DNA of 12,247 bases from DATLZB01 sp035574175. Its GTDB lineage: Bacteria; Pseudomonadota; Alphaproteobacteria; Rhizobiales; Hyphomicrobiaceae. Each line of letters opens with the position of its first letter. The first letter of the stretch is position 1. The notes under the pieces were generated by a model. That model had not been told where the DNA came from, did not search any database, and was given only the letters and a program-made list of their open reading frames with translations. The stretch covers positions 1-12,247 of the forward strand of contig DATLZB010000056.1 of the NCBI GenBank assembly GCA_035574175.1, read 5' to 3'. Of the stretch, positions 5,536-12,247 are shown one piece after another. A program made the translations under genes and the position numbers.

Positions 5536-6822
5536 TCACTCGTATCTGAGCGCTTCAACGGGGTCGAGCCTGGAGGCTCGCCACGACGGATAAAGGGTTG
5601 CCAGCACCGATAGGGTGAAGGCCCACACCAGAATGAACAGCGTCTCGCCCGGGTCGATGTCGGCCGGCAGCCGCGTCAGGTAATAGATTGTGGGATCCAT
5701 GATGGTCGTGCCGGTGATCCACTGCACGAAGACGCGGATGCTTTCGATATTCCAGCAGAACACCACGCCGATGATGAAGCCGGCGATGGTGCCGACGACG
5801 CCGATCGAGGCACCCGTGATGAGGAATACGCGCATGACCGCGCCTTTGGTGGCGCCCATAGTGCGCAGGATGGCGATGTCGCGCCCCTTGTCCTTCACCA
5901 GCATCATCAGGCCGGAGATGATGTTGAGGGCGGCCACCAGTACGATCAGCGACAGGATGATGAACATCACCGTGCGCTCCACCTCGAGTACGGTGAAGAA
6001 GGTCTGGTTGCGCTGGCGCCAGCTCGCGAAGATATGGCCGGGCCCCACCGCCTCGCGCATGGCGGCGATGCTCCAGTCGACGCGCTCCGGGTCGTCAACC
6101 AGAATTTCGAGTACGTCGACCTGCTGTCCCTTGGAGAAGTAGCGCTTGGCCTCCTCGAGCGGCATGAACAGGATGGTGCGGTCGTACTCGGACATGCCGA
6201 GCTCAAAGATGGCTCTGATGCGGTAGTGCTTGGTGCGCGGGGCGGTGCCGAATGGCGTGGAGGTGCCGCGCGGGGAGACGAGGGCCACATAATCGCCAAG
6301 CGCCAGGCCGAGCGCAGTCGCCAAACGGCTGCCCATGGCAATTCCGTCCTGATTGTCGAAGCCCTCAAGGGTGCCGGCGATGATGTTGTCGGCAACGAGC
6401 GGCAGCGCTCTGAGGCCGCTCTCGGAGATGCCGCGGACCATGCCGCCCAGCGCCTGCACGGGAGAGGACACCATCACCTGACCCTCGATCAGGGGGATGA
6501 CTTTGCGCACGCCGGGCACGGCGGCGAGCTTGGCTGCCAGCTCCTGGTAATCGCCGAAAGGGCCGAGTCCATTGTCCTTGTAGGCGACGACGTGGCCGTT
6601 GAGCCCCATGATCTTGTCGAAGAGCTGGATGCGAAAGCCGTTCATCACCGCCATGACGATGATGAGGGTGGCAACACCGAGCATGATCCCGACGAAGGAG
6701 AAGCCGGCAATGACCGAGATGAACCCCTCCTTGCGCCGAGCTCTCAGGTAGCGCAGCGCGAGCAGCCATTCGAACGGCGCGAACGGCAGGGTGTCAGCGT
6801 TGGCAGCCCTCCTCATGGGCAT
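5536..6822 (-). CDS. lolC: Lipoprotein-releasing ABC transporter permease (LolC/LolE/LolF family)
   Basis: This 428-residue inner-membrane protein partners LolD. FEWLLALRYLRARRKEGFISVIAGFS (residues about 17-42) is the typical entry to the first membrane span, which runs to about residue 60. A large periplasmic domain follows to about residue 285, where lipoprotein and LolA are handled. Three further spans lie near TVMFIILSLIVLVAALNIIS, ITGASIGVVGTIAGFIIGVV and LFILVWAFTLSVLATLYPSW, and the protein ends in the conserved DPVEALRYE. Only one permease gene is present, so a homodimer (LolF type) is likely rather than the LolC-LolE heterodimer of Escherichia coli. Starts at ATG 6822 or ATG 6816 are equally possible. 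Neither has a convincing Shine-Dalgarno sequence, and a small hairpin overlaps both. The gene follows proS by 67 bases. Confidence 0.9.
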   Translation of the reverse strand: MPMRRAANADTLPFAPFEWLLALRYLRARRKEGFISVIAGFSFVGIMLGVATLIIVMAVMNGFRIQLFDKIMGLNGHVVAYKDNGLGPFGDYQELAAKLAAVPGVRKVIPLIEGQVMVSSPVQALGGMVRGISESGLRALPLVADNIIAGTLEGFDNQDGIAMGSRLATALGLALGDYVALVSPRGTSTPFGTAPRTKHYRIRAIFELGMSEYDRTILFMPLEEAKRYFSKGQQVDVLEILVDDPERVDWSIAAMREAVGPGHIFASWRQRNQTFFTVLEVERTVMFIILSLIVLVAALNIISGLMMLVKDKGRDIAILRTMGATKGAVMRVFLITGASIGVVGTIAGFIIGVVFCWNIESIRVFVQWITGTTIMDPTIYYLTRLPADIDPGETLFILVWAFTLSVLATLYPSWRASRLDPVEALRYE

Positions 6823-6889
6823 TGTGCCCGCAAAGGAGAGGGCCGGTCGAATGTGGTTCTCGCCATGTCGCCCCCACGACCCCGCCGAG

Positions 6890-8236
6890 CTAGGCCAGCA
6901 CGCGCTCGCCCCCGATCAGCGCGACGATACGGTTCACCACCGCCTCCTGCGACAGCGTCTCGCGCGCCCCGTTTCTCCTCAACTTCAGCTCGAACTCGCC
7001 GGCGCGCACGCCCCTCGGGCCGACGATGAGCTGCACGGGCAGGCCGATCAGGTCCATGGTCGCAAACTTGGCACCCGCCCGTTCCTCGGTGTCGTCGTAG
7101 AGCACCTCGATGCCGGCCCGGCCGAGCTTGGCGTAGAGCTCCTCACACACACCGTCGGACCCGGCGTCGCCGGGCTTCAGGTTGATCAGTCCCACCTCGA
7201 ACGGCGCCACCGGCACCGGCCACACGATGCCTTGATCGTCATGGCAAGCCTCGATGATGCCGCCGGCCAGTCGCGATACCCCCACACCGTACGAGCCCAT
7301 CTGCAGCGTCACCATGTTGCCGTCGGGTCCCTGCACGCGCGCGCCCATGGGCTCGGAATACTTGGTGCCGAAGAAGAAAATGTGGCCGACTTCGATGCCG
7401 CGGGCGGAGACTTGCTTATCCTTTGGCACCTCCTTCTCGAAGCGGGCAGGATCGTGCTTGTCGTCGGTGGCTGCATAAAGCGAGGTCCAGCTCTTGACGA
7501 TCGGGGAGAGGTCCTTGTCGAAGTCGGTATCGGGACCCGGGATCTCGCGGTCGAGAAGGTCTTTGTGGCAGAACACCCTGCTCTCGCCGGTCTGCGCCAG
7601 CACGATGAACTCGTGGGAGAGGTCGCCGCCGATCGGCCCGGTCTCAGCCGCCATCGGGATCGATTGCAACCCCATGCGGGCGAAGGTGCGCAGGTAAGCG
7701 ACGAACATGCGATTGTAGGCATGCCGCGCCGCCTCAGGCGTTAGGTCAAAGGAGTAGGCGTCCTTCATCAGAAACTCGCGGCCGCGCATGACGCCAAAGC
7801 GCGGGCGGATCTCGTCGCGAAACTTCCACTGGATGTTGTAGAGGTTCTTGGGCAGGTCCTTGTAGCTCTTGACCGCATCGCGGAAGATGGCGGTTATCAC
7901 CTCCTCGGCGGTCGGCCCATAGAGCATCTCGCGCTCATGACGGTCGGGGAAGCGCAGCATCTCCGGTCCGTAGGCGTCGTAGCGACCGCTCTGGCGCCAC
8001 AGGTCTGCCGATTGGATGGTCGGCATCAGCAGCTCAATGGCGCCCGAACGGTTCTGCTCCTCGCGCACGATGTTTTCGATCTTCTTCAGTACGCGCAGAC
8101 CCAGAGGCAACCAGGAATAGATGCCGGCACTCGCCTGGCGGATCATGCCGGCGCGCAACATCAACTGGTGGGAAACGATCTCGGCTTCCTTGGGCGTCTC
8201 ACGCAGGACGGGCAGGAAATAGCGGGACAGGCGCAT
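6890..8236 (-). CDS. proS: Prolyl-tRNA synthetase, short (alphaproteobacterial) form
   Basis: This 448-residue cytoplasmic class II enzyme charges tRNA-Pro. MRLSRYFLPVLRETPKEAEI is the family N-terminus, followed by motif 1 (ASAGIYSWLPLGLRVL), motif 2 (FRDEIRPRFGVMRGREF, residues 139-155, with the ATP-binding arginine R140) and motif 3 (GSYGVGVSRL, 314-323). A C-terminal anticodon-binding domain starts near residue 338 (IVWPVPVAPFEVGLI). The editing domain inserted between motifs 2 and 3 in Escherichia coli-type enzymes is absent, which explains the shorter length; this is normal for alphaproteobacteria. The ATG 8236 start is chosen from the conserved first residues. The open frame upstream has no protein-like features. 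It leads the lolC-lolD-aminotransferase series and has its own upstream region with a possible promoter at 8326-8353. Confidence 0.96.
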   Translation of the reverse strand: MRLSRYFLPVLRETPKEAEIVSHQLMLRAGMIRQASAGIYSWLPLGLRVLKKIENIVREEQNRSGAIELLMPTIQSADLWRQSGRYDAYGPEMLRFPDRHEREMLYGPTAEEVITAIFRDAVKSYKDLPKNLYNIQWKFRDEIRPRFGVMRGREFLMKDAYSFDLTPEAARHAYNRMFVAYLRTFARMGLQSIPMAAETGPIGGDLSHEFIVLAQTGESRVFCHKDLLDREIPGPDTDFDKDLSPIVKSWTSLYAATDDKHDPARFEKEVPKDKQVSARGIEVGHIFFFGTKYSEPMGARVQGPDGNMVTLQMGSYGVGVSRLAGGIIEACHDDQGIVWPVPVAPFEVGLINLKPGDAGSDGVCEELYAKLGRAGIEVLYDDTEERAGAKFATMDLIGLPVQLIVGPRGVRAGEFELKLRRNGARETLSQEAVVNRIVALIGGERVLA

Positions 8237-8310
8237 CGGGATCCCGGAAAACTCTCGGAGTGGAAAGACGCAACCGGTGCGCGGGCGCGCCGAGCCAGAC
8301 GGCGCATGGC

Positions 8311-8324
8311 CCGCCACTTGGCGG
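8311..8324. promoter_or_regulatory. Dyad in the proS leader region
   Basis: CCGCCA (8311-8316) and TGGCGG (8319-8324) form a 6-base inverted repeat with a CT centre. On the minus strand it lies immediately downstream of the possible -10 box, about 75 bases before the proS start. It could be an operator or a small hairpin at the 5' end of the transcript. Confidence 0.3.
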
Positions 8325-8325
8325 C

Positions 8326-8353
8326 TCTTAGCCTTTCCCGGCGCGACTGACAA
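8326..8353 (-). promoter_or_regulatory. Possible proS promoter
   Basis: Read on the minus strand, TTGTCA (8353-8348) is a good -35 box. CTAAGA (8331-8326), a fair -10 box, follows after 16 bases. Transcription would start near 8320 and leave a leader of about 85 bases before proS. Confidence 0.33.
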
Positions 8354-8403
8354 CCCGCCGCAGCCCGGCGCCGCAGGGCGGCTGTGCACAGGAGCCCAAG
8401 CGC

Positions 8404-8420
8404 AAGCCCCAGGCTTTTTT
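8404..8420 (+). terminator. Terminator-like hairpin with T-tract, plus-strand orientation
   Basis: AAGCC (8404-8408), a CCA loop and GGCTT (8412-8416) are followed by TTTT to 8420. The T-tract is on the plus strand, whereas all genes here are on the minus strand. It lies 6 bases beyond the stop of the unknown exported protein. It would stop antisense transcripts entering that gene, and on the minus strand it is only a short hairpin. Confidence 0.35.
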
Positions 8421-8426
8421 GCCGAC

Positions 8427-9233
8427 TCAGTTGCCGGCGGTGGTCTTAAAGCGGAAGCTCACCGTCATGATGGTGGGCTGCACGGAAATGCTGCCGATGG
8501 CGACCTCGCCCGCCTGACCCAGCGCCAGATACCGCTTCAGGCCGTCGGCAAAGCGCTGCTTCACCCCTTCCTGGTTGACGAGGGATTTGAGCTTCTCGGG
8601 CAGCTTGGCCTTCTGGTCGTTCAGGGTCCGGTTGGCGTAGGGCCGCGCAATCAGGTTGCATGCACTGCGGGTGACGAGATCGCCCGTCCCCTTGCATACC
8701 GCACGCGGCGTGCCGGAAATGCGCACGCTTTTCACGCGCAGCGAAATACTGCCGTTGAACTGCTCCGGCACGAAATCCACCTCGGCGGCGGGGCTGATCC
8801 ACTCGATGTCGGGCAGCGCATCGAGCCAGGAACAGGTGCCGGCAATGCAGCCGGCAATGAACTCGAACCCCTCGGCCTCGAACACCACGGTCAGCCGCAG
8901 CGCGCCCTCCACGGGCGTCACTTTGAGCGCCGCCGAGCTCACGTCGTTGACATAGTATTGGTAGACGGACCCTTGAAAGTTGAACTGGGCGGCGTCGCCG
9001 AGTTCGAGCGGGTACTGTTGCGTCGGCGTGATGGCGACATAGGAACCGGTGGTGAACAGGCCGCCGAAGGGACCCGGCGCGTTGTTGAGGTAGAGCTTGG
9101 CGTTGCCGGCGATGGTCTGAACGAGGCGGGTCAACTCCTCGAGCGTAATCCGCAGGTCGGCCGCCTTCCCCGGTAATGGGAGCGCGCAGAGCCCGATCAG
9201 CGCACACAGAACAAAGCGCACACGGTTCACCAC
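8427..9233 (-). CDS. Exported protein of unknown function
   Basis: This 268-residue protein is not recognised. The best start is GTG 9233-9231, or the adjacent GTG 9230-9228. Either gives a clear signal peptide: VNR, a hydrophobic core (VLCALIGLCALPLP), and likely cleavage after GKAA before DLRIT. The mature part is rich in beta-strand-like stretches: GSYVAITPTQQYPLEL, LRLTVVFEAEGFEFIAG, GSISLRVKSVRISG, and a final GSISVQPTIMTVSFRF. One helical segment (KLPEKLKSLVNQEGVKQRF, about 210-228) precedes the end. Cysteines at 129, 134, 180 and 192 could form two disulfides in the periplasm. The pattern recalls proteins that bind lipids or hydrophobic ligands, but that is a guess. There is no lipobox, transmembrane anchor or catalytic motif. 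It stands alone between the DUF1467 gene and proS. The frame stays open upstream to 9713, but that part lacks protein character and overlaps the DUF1467 gene. Confidence 0.8.
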   Translation of the reverse strand: MVNRVRFVLCALIGLCALPLPGKAADLRITLEELTRLVQTIAGNAKLYLNNAPGPFGGLFTTGSYVAITPTQQYPLELGDAAQFNFQGSVYQYYVNDVSSAALKVTPVEGALRLTVVFEAEGFEFIAGCIAGTCSWLDALPDIEWISPAAEVDFVPEQFNGSISLRVKSVRISGTPRAVCKGTGDLVTRSACNLIARPYANRTLNDQKAKLPEKLKSLVNQEGVKQRFADGLKRYLALGQAGEVAIGSISVQPTIMTVSFRFKTTAGN

Positions 9234-9296
9234 GTCGCCACCCACAGGACGCCCCTCACGCTCGTACAATAGCAGCGGTGCGGCCTTGCCGCGGCG

Positions 9297-9312
9297 CAAA
9301 CCCGTGGGTTTG
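9297..9312. promoter_or_regulatory. 7-base dyad upstream of the exported-protein gene
   Basis: CAAACCC (9297-9303) and GGGTTTG (9306-9312) are perfect inverted arms with a 2-base GT centre, 64 to 79 bases upstream of GTG 9233. The AT-containing ends stand out from the GC-rich surroundings. Its size and place fit an operator for a dimeric regulator, but no regulator gene is nearby. Confidence 0.35.
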
Positions 9313-9619
9313 GGGCCCGGCCTGTGCCGTTTGCCAGCACCCGCGTGGCGCTCGGGACACATGAGTCCGGCGCTCGGTGCGGAGCATGCAAGCGAGATTC
9401 CCGTTTCGTCCCGCGTGACAGCAGGCTGCGCTTCACCTATCATCGGTGGCCTTGGGGTTGCCGCCGCTGCTGGCGACGCATCGCCCAGGTCTAGGGAGCA
9501 AGGCGAAGCCGCCCCGCCACATGGGTGGCCGACAAAATCGCAAGAGGGGTGACGGGCGCGTCTCGTAGCCACAACAAGTGGCATCCGCACCACCATCGGG
9601 ATCGTGCATGAGCATTCGG

Positions 9620-9644
9620 GAGCAAGGCCGGTTTGGCCTTGCTC
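9620..9644 (-). terminator. Strong hairpin after the DUF1467 gene
   Basis: GAGCAAGGCC (9620-9629) and GGCCTTGCTC (9635-9644) form a perfect 10-base-pair stem with a 5-base loop, 8 bases beyond the DUF1467 stop. It lacks a T-tract on the minus strand, but its strength and position suggest the end of the birA-rnj-mce-DUF1467 transcript. Confidence 0.6.
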
Positions 9645-9652
9645 TTGGCGTA

Positions 9653-9913
9653 TCAGGGGACCTGCGCGGGAGGTTCGCCAAGAGGCACAACGCCCAGGGC
9701 CAGCGCCAGCCAAACCAGTGCGAAAACCAACGTGGAGAGGATCGTGTTGAGCACCGCGATCCTAACCAGCCGCGGCTTGGCGGGGGCGCTTTCCGGCGTG
9801 CCCGGCACGACGGAGCCCTCCTCGCCTTGCGTCCGCACGCCGATCGGCAGGACGGCAAAGAGCGTCGTCCACCAGATGATGAAGTAGAGGGCCAAGCCGA
9901 GGGTCAGGCTCAT
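9653..9913 (-). CDS. DUF1467 family small membrane protein
   Basis: This 86-residue inner-membrane protein has two spans, at about residues 4-24 (TLGLALYFIIWWTTLFAVLP) and 51-76 (VRIAVLNTILSTLVFALVWL and beyond). Between them is a conserved polar loop, IGVRTQGEEGSVVPGTPESA, the signature I associate with DUF1467. Its function is not known. The start ATG 9913-9911 has GAGGAGG (9930-9924) 10 bases upstream, overlapping the mce stop, so the two are probably coupled. Length is normal for the family. Confidence 0.88.
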   Translation of the reverse strand: MSLTLGLALYFIIWWTTLFAVLPIGVRTQGEEGSVVPGTPESAPAKPRLVRIAVLNTILSTLVFALVWLALALGVVPLGEPPAQVP

Positions 9914-9928
9914 CGCCCAGTGTCCTCC

Positions 9929-10333
9929 TCAAGCCTGCTCCAGCTCGATCAGCGTGCCGCAGAAGTCCTTCGGGTGAAGGAACAGCACCGGCTTGCCGTG
10001 CGCACCGATTCTCGGCTTACCGTCGCCTAACACGCGTGCGCCCAAGCGCGCCAGCCGGTCGCGGGCGGCGCCGATGTCGTCAACTTCGTAGCAGAGATGG
10101 TGAATGCCGCCATCGGGATGGCGCTCCAGGAACTTGGCAATGGGTGAGTCGGGGCCGAGCGGCTCAAGCAGCTCGATCTTGGTGTTGGGAAGGGTGATGA
10201 AGACCACCGTCACGCCGTGCTCGGGCTGCGGGACCGGATCGGAGACGTGGGCGCCCAGCGTGGCCCCATAGAGGCTGGCGGCCGCCTTCAGGTCTTTGAC
10301 CGCAACAGCGACGTGGTTCAGGCGTCCGATCAT
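9929..10333 (-). CDS. mce: Methylmalonyl-CoA epimerase
   Basis: This 134-residue cytoplasmic metalloenzyme interconverts the (R) and (S) forms of methylmalonyl-CoA, linking propionyl-CoA carboxylase to methylmalonyl-CoA mutase. It belongs to the vicinal-oxygen-chelate fold. The repeated modules start with LNHVAVAVKDL (H7 as metal ligand) and GGIHHLCYEVDDI (residues 75-87, metal ligand H78 or H79), and the protein ends with GTLIELEQ, where E130 is the last ligand. IELLEPLG (53-60) and HPDGGIHH are typical of the epimerase. ATG 10333 is favoured: AAAGG (10345-10341) lies 7 bases upstream and MIGRLNHVAVAV matches the family start. A GTG 15 bases earlier is less likely. It follows rnj by 39 bases. 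Confidence 0.93.
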   Translation of the reverse strand: MIGRLNHVAVAVKDLKAAASLYGATLGAHVSDPVPQPEHGVTVVFITLPNTKIELLEPLGPDSPIAKFLERHPDGGIHHLCYEVDDIGAARDRLARLGARVLGDGKPRIGAHGKPVLFLHPKDFCGTLIELEQA

Positions 10334-10372
10334 GCCAAAGCCTTTCACCGTTCGCGGGAGCTTGAGCCCGCC

Positions 10373-12082
10373 TCAGAACCTGTTGGGCACCGTTGTGATC
10401 AGCACCTTGACGATCGGTCGCTTGCCCCAAGCTTGGTCTACCGCCGCACGGACAGCGCGGCGGACCGCCTCCCGCACGCGCTCGATGTCGCGGCGCCGGC
10501 CCGGCGGGATGCTCTTTAGCGTGCCGTCGACGGCATCCAGCACCAAGTCATACATCGAACGGCCATCCATTGTCTCGGCGGGAACGCCGTCGAGGGCCGC
10601 TTCCGGTTCACCGAGAAGGTTGCCGCCCACGTCGAGAGCAAATCCGACAGCGATGACGCCGACGAAGGCCAGTTTGCGCCGCTCCCGCACGGGGCCCGGG
10701 TCGGCCGGCACGATGAGTGCGCCGTCCCGGTACTGGCGGCCGACCGGCACCTCATCGATGACCGCTACGGGGTCGGGCGCCAGGCGGAGCATCTCCCCAT
10801 CAGCAGGGGTGCGGACCTCGGGCACGCCGGCGGCCCTCGCCAAGTCGCCGTGGGCGCGCAGGTGGCGTACCTCTCCGTGCATGGGAACGGCGACTTTGGG
10901 GCGAAGCCAGGCGTAGATCTGGCGCAGTTCCTCGCGCCGGGGATGTCCCGTGACGTGCACGAGCGCATCGGCGTCGGTGATGATCCGGCAACCTAGCCGT
11001 GCGAGGTTGTTCTGTACACGCGCGATCGCCTTTTCGTTCCCGGGAATGGGGCGTGAGGAAAAGATGGCGAGGTCGCCGTCCGCGAGCGACACATCGGGAT
11101 GGTCGTCCTCGGCGATGCGGGCAAGCGCAGCGCGGGGTTCACCTTGGCTGCCCGTGCACAGCGCCACCACCTCCTGCGGCTCAAGGTAGCTGAACTGCTC
11201 CTGGTCGAGATAACGGAAGTCGGCCGGCAGGTAGCCGGTCGCCTTCGCCACCTCGATGACGCGATGCAGGGCACGGCCCACGACGACGAGATGACGGCCG
11301 GCGGCGCGCGCGGCGTCGGCCACGGCACGGATGCGCGCTACGTTCGAGGCGAAGGTGGTGACCGCGACCCGCCGTTCGGCACCCTTGATGATGGCGGCGA
11401 TCGAGGCCGCGACCTCCACCTCAGAAGGCGAACGGCCCTCGCGGAAGGCATTGGTCGAGTCGCAGACCAGTGCGGTGATGCCCTCCTCGCCCAGCGCGCG
11501 AAGCCTCGCATCGTCGCTCGGATCGCCGACGAGCGGGGTGCGGTCGAGCTTCCAGTCGCCCGAGTGGAAGACGACGCCCAACGGCGTGCGGATGACGAGA
11601 CCGGAAGGCTCCGGGATGGAATGGGCAAGGGTAACGAATTCGAGATCGAACGGTCCGACGCGGAAACGGGCGCCGAGATCGACGACGTTGACGGGTAGCT
11701 TGAGGCGCCGGCCATTTTCCGCGAGCTTGGAATCGAGCATGGCGGCGGTGAACGGCGTCGCCCAGATGGGGGCCTTGAGGCGCGGCCAGAGATCGATGAC
11801 GGCTCCGAGATGGTCTTCGTGAGCGTGGGTCAGCACGATACCGGCAAGCGCGGTACGCTCCTCCTCGATGAATCTGAGATCCGGCAGCACCACATCCACG
11901 CCCGGCTCCGCTTCGCCCGGAAAGGTGATGCCGAGATCGACCATCAGCCAGCGCCGGCTGTCGGGCGGCCCCAGCCCGTAGAGGTACACGTTCATGCCGA
12001 TCTCGCCGAGGCCGCCGAGCGCGACAAAAACAAGCTCTTCCTGCTCCATGCCACGACCGGCTCGCGCTTGAGGATCGGTCAT
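10373..12082 (-). CDS. rnj: Ribonuclease J
   Basis: This 569-residue enzyme of the metallo-beta-lactamase/beta-CASP group combines endonuclease and 5'-to-3' exonuclease activity in mRNA decay and rRNA maturation. The zinc motif THAHEDH lies at residues 85-91, followed by HSIPE at 154 and FHSGDWKLD with D176. The beta-CASP domain follows, with CDSTN at 207-211 and TGSQGEP at 310-316. HVTGH ends at H380 and MHGEVRHL begins at 401. The C-terminal domain reaches LITTVPNRF. Length is normal. The start at ATG 12082 is chosen because its A and T form an ATGA overlap with the biotin ligase stop, a sign of translational coupling; GAGGAG lies 11 bases upstream. ATG 12049 is an alternative that would shorten the protein by 11 residues but has no good site. 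Confidence 0.95.
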   Translation of the reverse strand: MTDPQARAGRGMEQEELVFVALGGLGEIGMNVYLYGLGPPDSRRWLMVDLGITFPGEAEPGVDVVLPDLRFIEEERTALAGIVLTHAHEDHLGAVIDLWPRLKAPIWATPFTAAMLDSKLAENGRRLKLPVNVVDLGARFRVGPFDLEFVTLAHSIPEPSGLVIRTPLGVVFHSGDWKLDRTPLVGDPSDDARLRALGEEGITALVCDSTNAFREGRSPSEVEVAASIAAIIKGAERRVAVTTFASNVARIRAVADAARAAGRHLVVVGRALHRVIEVAKATGYLPADFRYLDQEQFSYLEPQEVVALCTGSQGEPRAALARIAEDDHPDVSLADGDLAIFSSRPIPGNEKAIARVQNNLARLGCRIITDADALVHVTGHPRREELRQIYAWLRPKVAVPMHGEVRHLRAHGDLARAAGVPEVRTPADGEMLRLAPDPVAVIDEVPVGRQYRDGALIVPADPGPVRERRKLAFVGVIAVGFALDVGGNLLGEPEAALDGVPAETMDGRSMYDLVLDAVDGTLKSIPPGRRRDIERVREAVRRAVRAAVDQAWGKRPIVKVLITTVPNRF

Positions 12083-12247
12083 GCGTTCCAGCGCTCCTCG
12101 CCGATCAGGCTGACATCGCCGAACGTGAACCTTTGCTCGTCCCCCGCATCGTCGCGCAGCAGCAGCGCGCCCGTCTCGTCAAGTCCAAGAAACGTGCCCG
12201 AAATAGGGCCGGTTCCGGTGTTTATGGATATGGGCTCGCCGGCGGGG
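12079..12247 (-). CDS. birA: Biotin--[acetyl-CoA-carboxylase] ligase BirA, C-terminal fragment
   Basis: The last 55 residues of a protein that begins beyond the right edge. It is read from TGA 12081-12079 backwards, with one base of a split codon at 12247. The visible part, ISINTGTGPISGTFLGLDET, then GALLLRDDAG and FTFGDVSLIGEERWNA, fits the C-terminal SH3-like domain of biotin protein ligases, which usually shows SGTFLGLDETGALLL and an FGDV-type strand. The enzyme activates biotin with ATP and attaches it to carboxylase subunits, so its place beside the methylmalonyl-CoA epimerase is sensible. The catalytic domain is not visible. The stop overlaps the RNase J start by ATGA, so no separate gene fits between them. 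Confidence 0.85.
   Translation of the reverse strand, partial: PAGEPISINTGTGPISGTFLGLDETGALLLRDDAGDEQRFTFGDVSLIGEERWNA

Larger units (their letters stand above)
9234..9652. other. 420-base gap without a recognisable gene
   Basis: No convincing gene was found on either strand. Reading frames here are long only because stops are rare in GC-rich DNA. The stretch holds the dyad at 9297-9312, an 11-base direct repeat GGGAGCAAGGC (9494-9504 and 9618-9628), and the terminator hairpin at 9620-9644. TATTGT on the minus strand near 9265-9270 could be a -10 box for the exported-protein gene, but no good -35 box accompanies it. Confidence 0.5.

Noticed and set aside
6034..7029. A 331-codon plus-strand frame opposite the lolC-like gene and the end of proS
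   Set aside because: It is antisense to conserved genes, rich in His, Gly and Arg, and has no recognisable domain.
8446..9207. A 253-codon minus-strand frame inside the exported-protein gene
   Set aside because: It is a shifted reading of the same strand with Arg-rich low-complexity sequence, while the other frame has a signal peptide and normal protein composition.
9494..9628. Direct repeat GGGAGCAAGGC as a possible mobile-element end
   Set aside because: Only 11 bases, no inverted ends or transposase, and one copy is part of the terminator stem.
9234..9713. N-terminal extension of the unknown exported protein up to 9713
   Set aside because: The extra 160 residues look random, overlap the DUF1467 gene and the strong hairpin, and would bury a clear signal peptide.

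Overview
The window is GC-rich chromosomal DNA from an alphaproteobacterium, most likely order Hyphomicrobiales (Rhizobiales). The evidence is the minus-strand run biotin ligase, RNase J, methylmalonyl-CoA epimerase, DUF1467 protein, prolyl-tRNA synthetase of the short form, LolC-type permease and LolD. From memory this housekeeping order is common in that group. An orphan periplasmic solute receptor of the TctC/Bug type fits the same lineage. No phage, IS, CRISPR, tRNA or rRNA gene was recognised.

Layout, left to right. The plus strand carries the 3' end of an M3-family peptidase gene (1-498). It converges on a small minus-strand membrane-protein gene (508-810), and one hairpin holds both stop codons. 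About 800 bases without a convincing protein gene follow (811-1611). They contain a perfect Shine-Dalgarno sequence ahead of a 20-codon reading frame and a chain of predicted hairpins. This is the most unusual part of the window and could be an undescribed structured RNA or leader. Then come two plus-strand genes: a SAM hydrolase (DUF62 family, 1612-2340) and an orphan TctC/Bug solute-binding protein (2491-3546).

From 3686 to the right edge every gene lies on the minus strand. Read in the direction of transcription they form three blocks. The first is birA (partial), rnj, mce and a DUF1467 gene, with tight spacing that includes an ATGA overlap, ended by a strong hairpin at 9620-9644. The second is a single gene for an unrecognised exported protein (8427-9233), preceded by a 420-base gap that contains a dyad. 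The third is proS, lolC-like, lolD and a histidinol-phosphate-aminotransferase-like gene.

The genes cover RNA turnover (RNase J), biotin attachment and propionyl-CoA/methylmalonyl-CoA metabolism (BirA, Mce), protein synthesis (ProS), release of lipoproteins from the inner membrane (LolC/LolD) and SAM turnover. They form a conserved genomic neighbourhood rather than one pathway. Departures from the order I expect are the lack of a pantothenate kinase gene between birA and rnj, the unknown exported protein between the DUF1467 gene and proS, and an aminotransferase after lolD. No defence or secretion system, nor any other multi-gene novelty, is visible.
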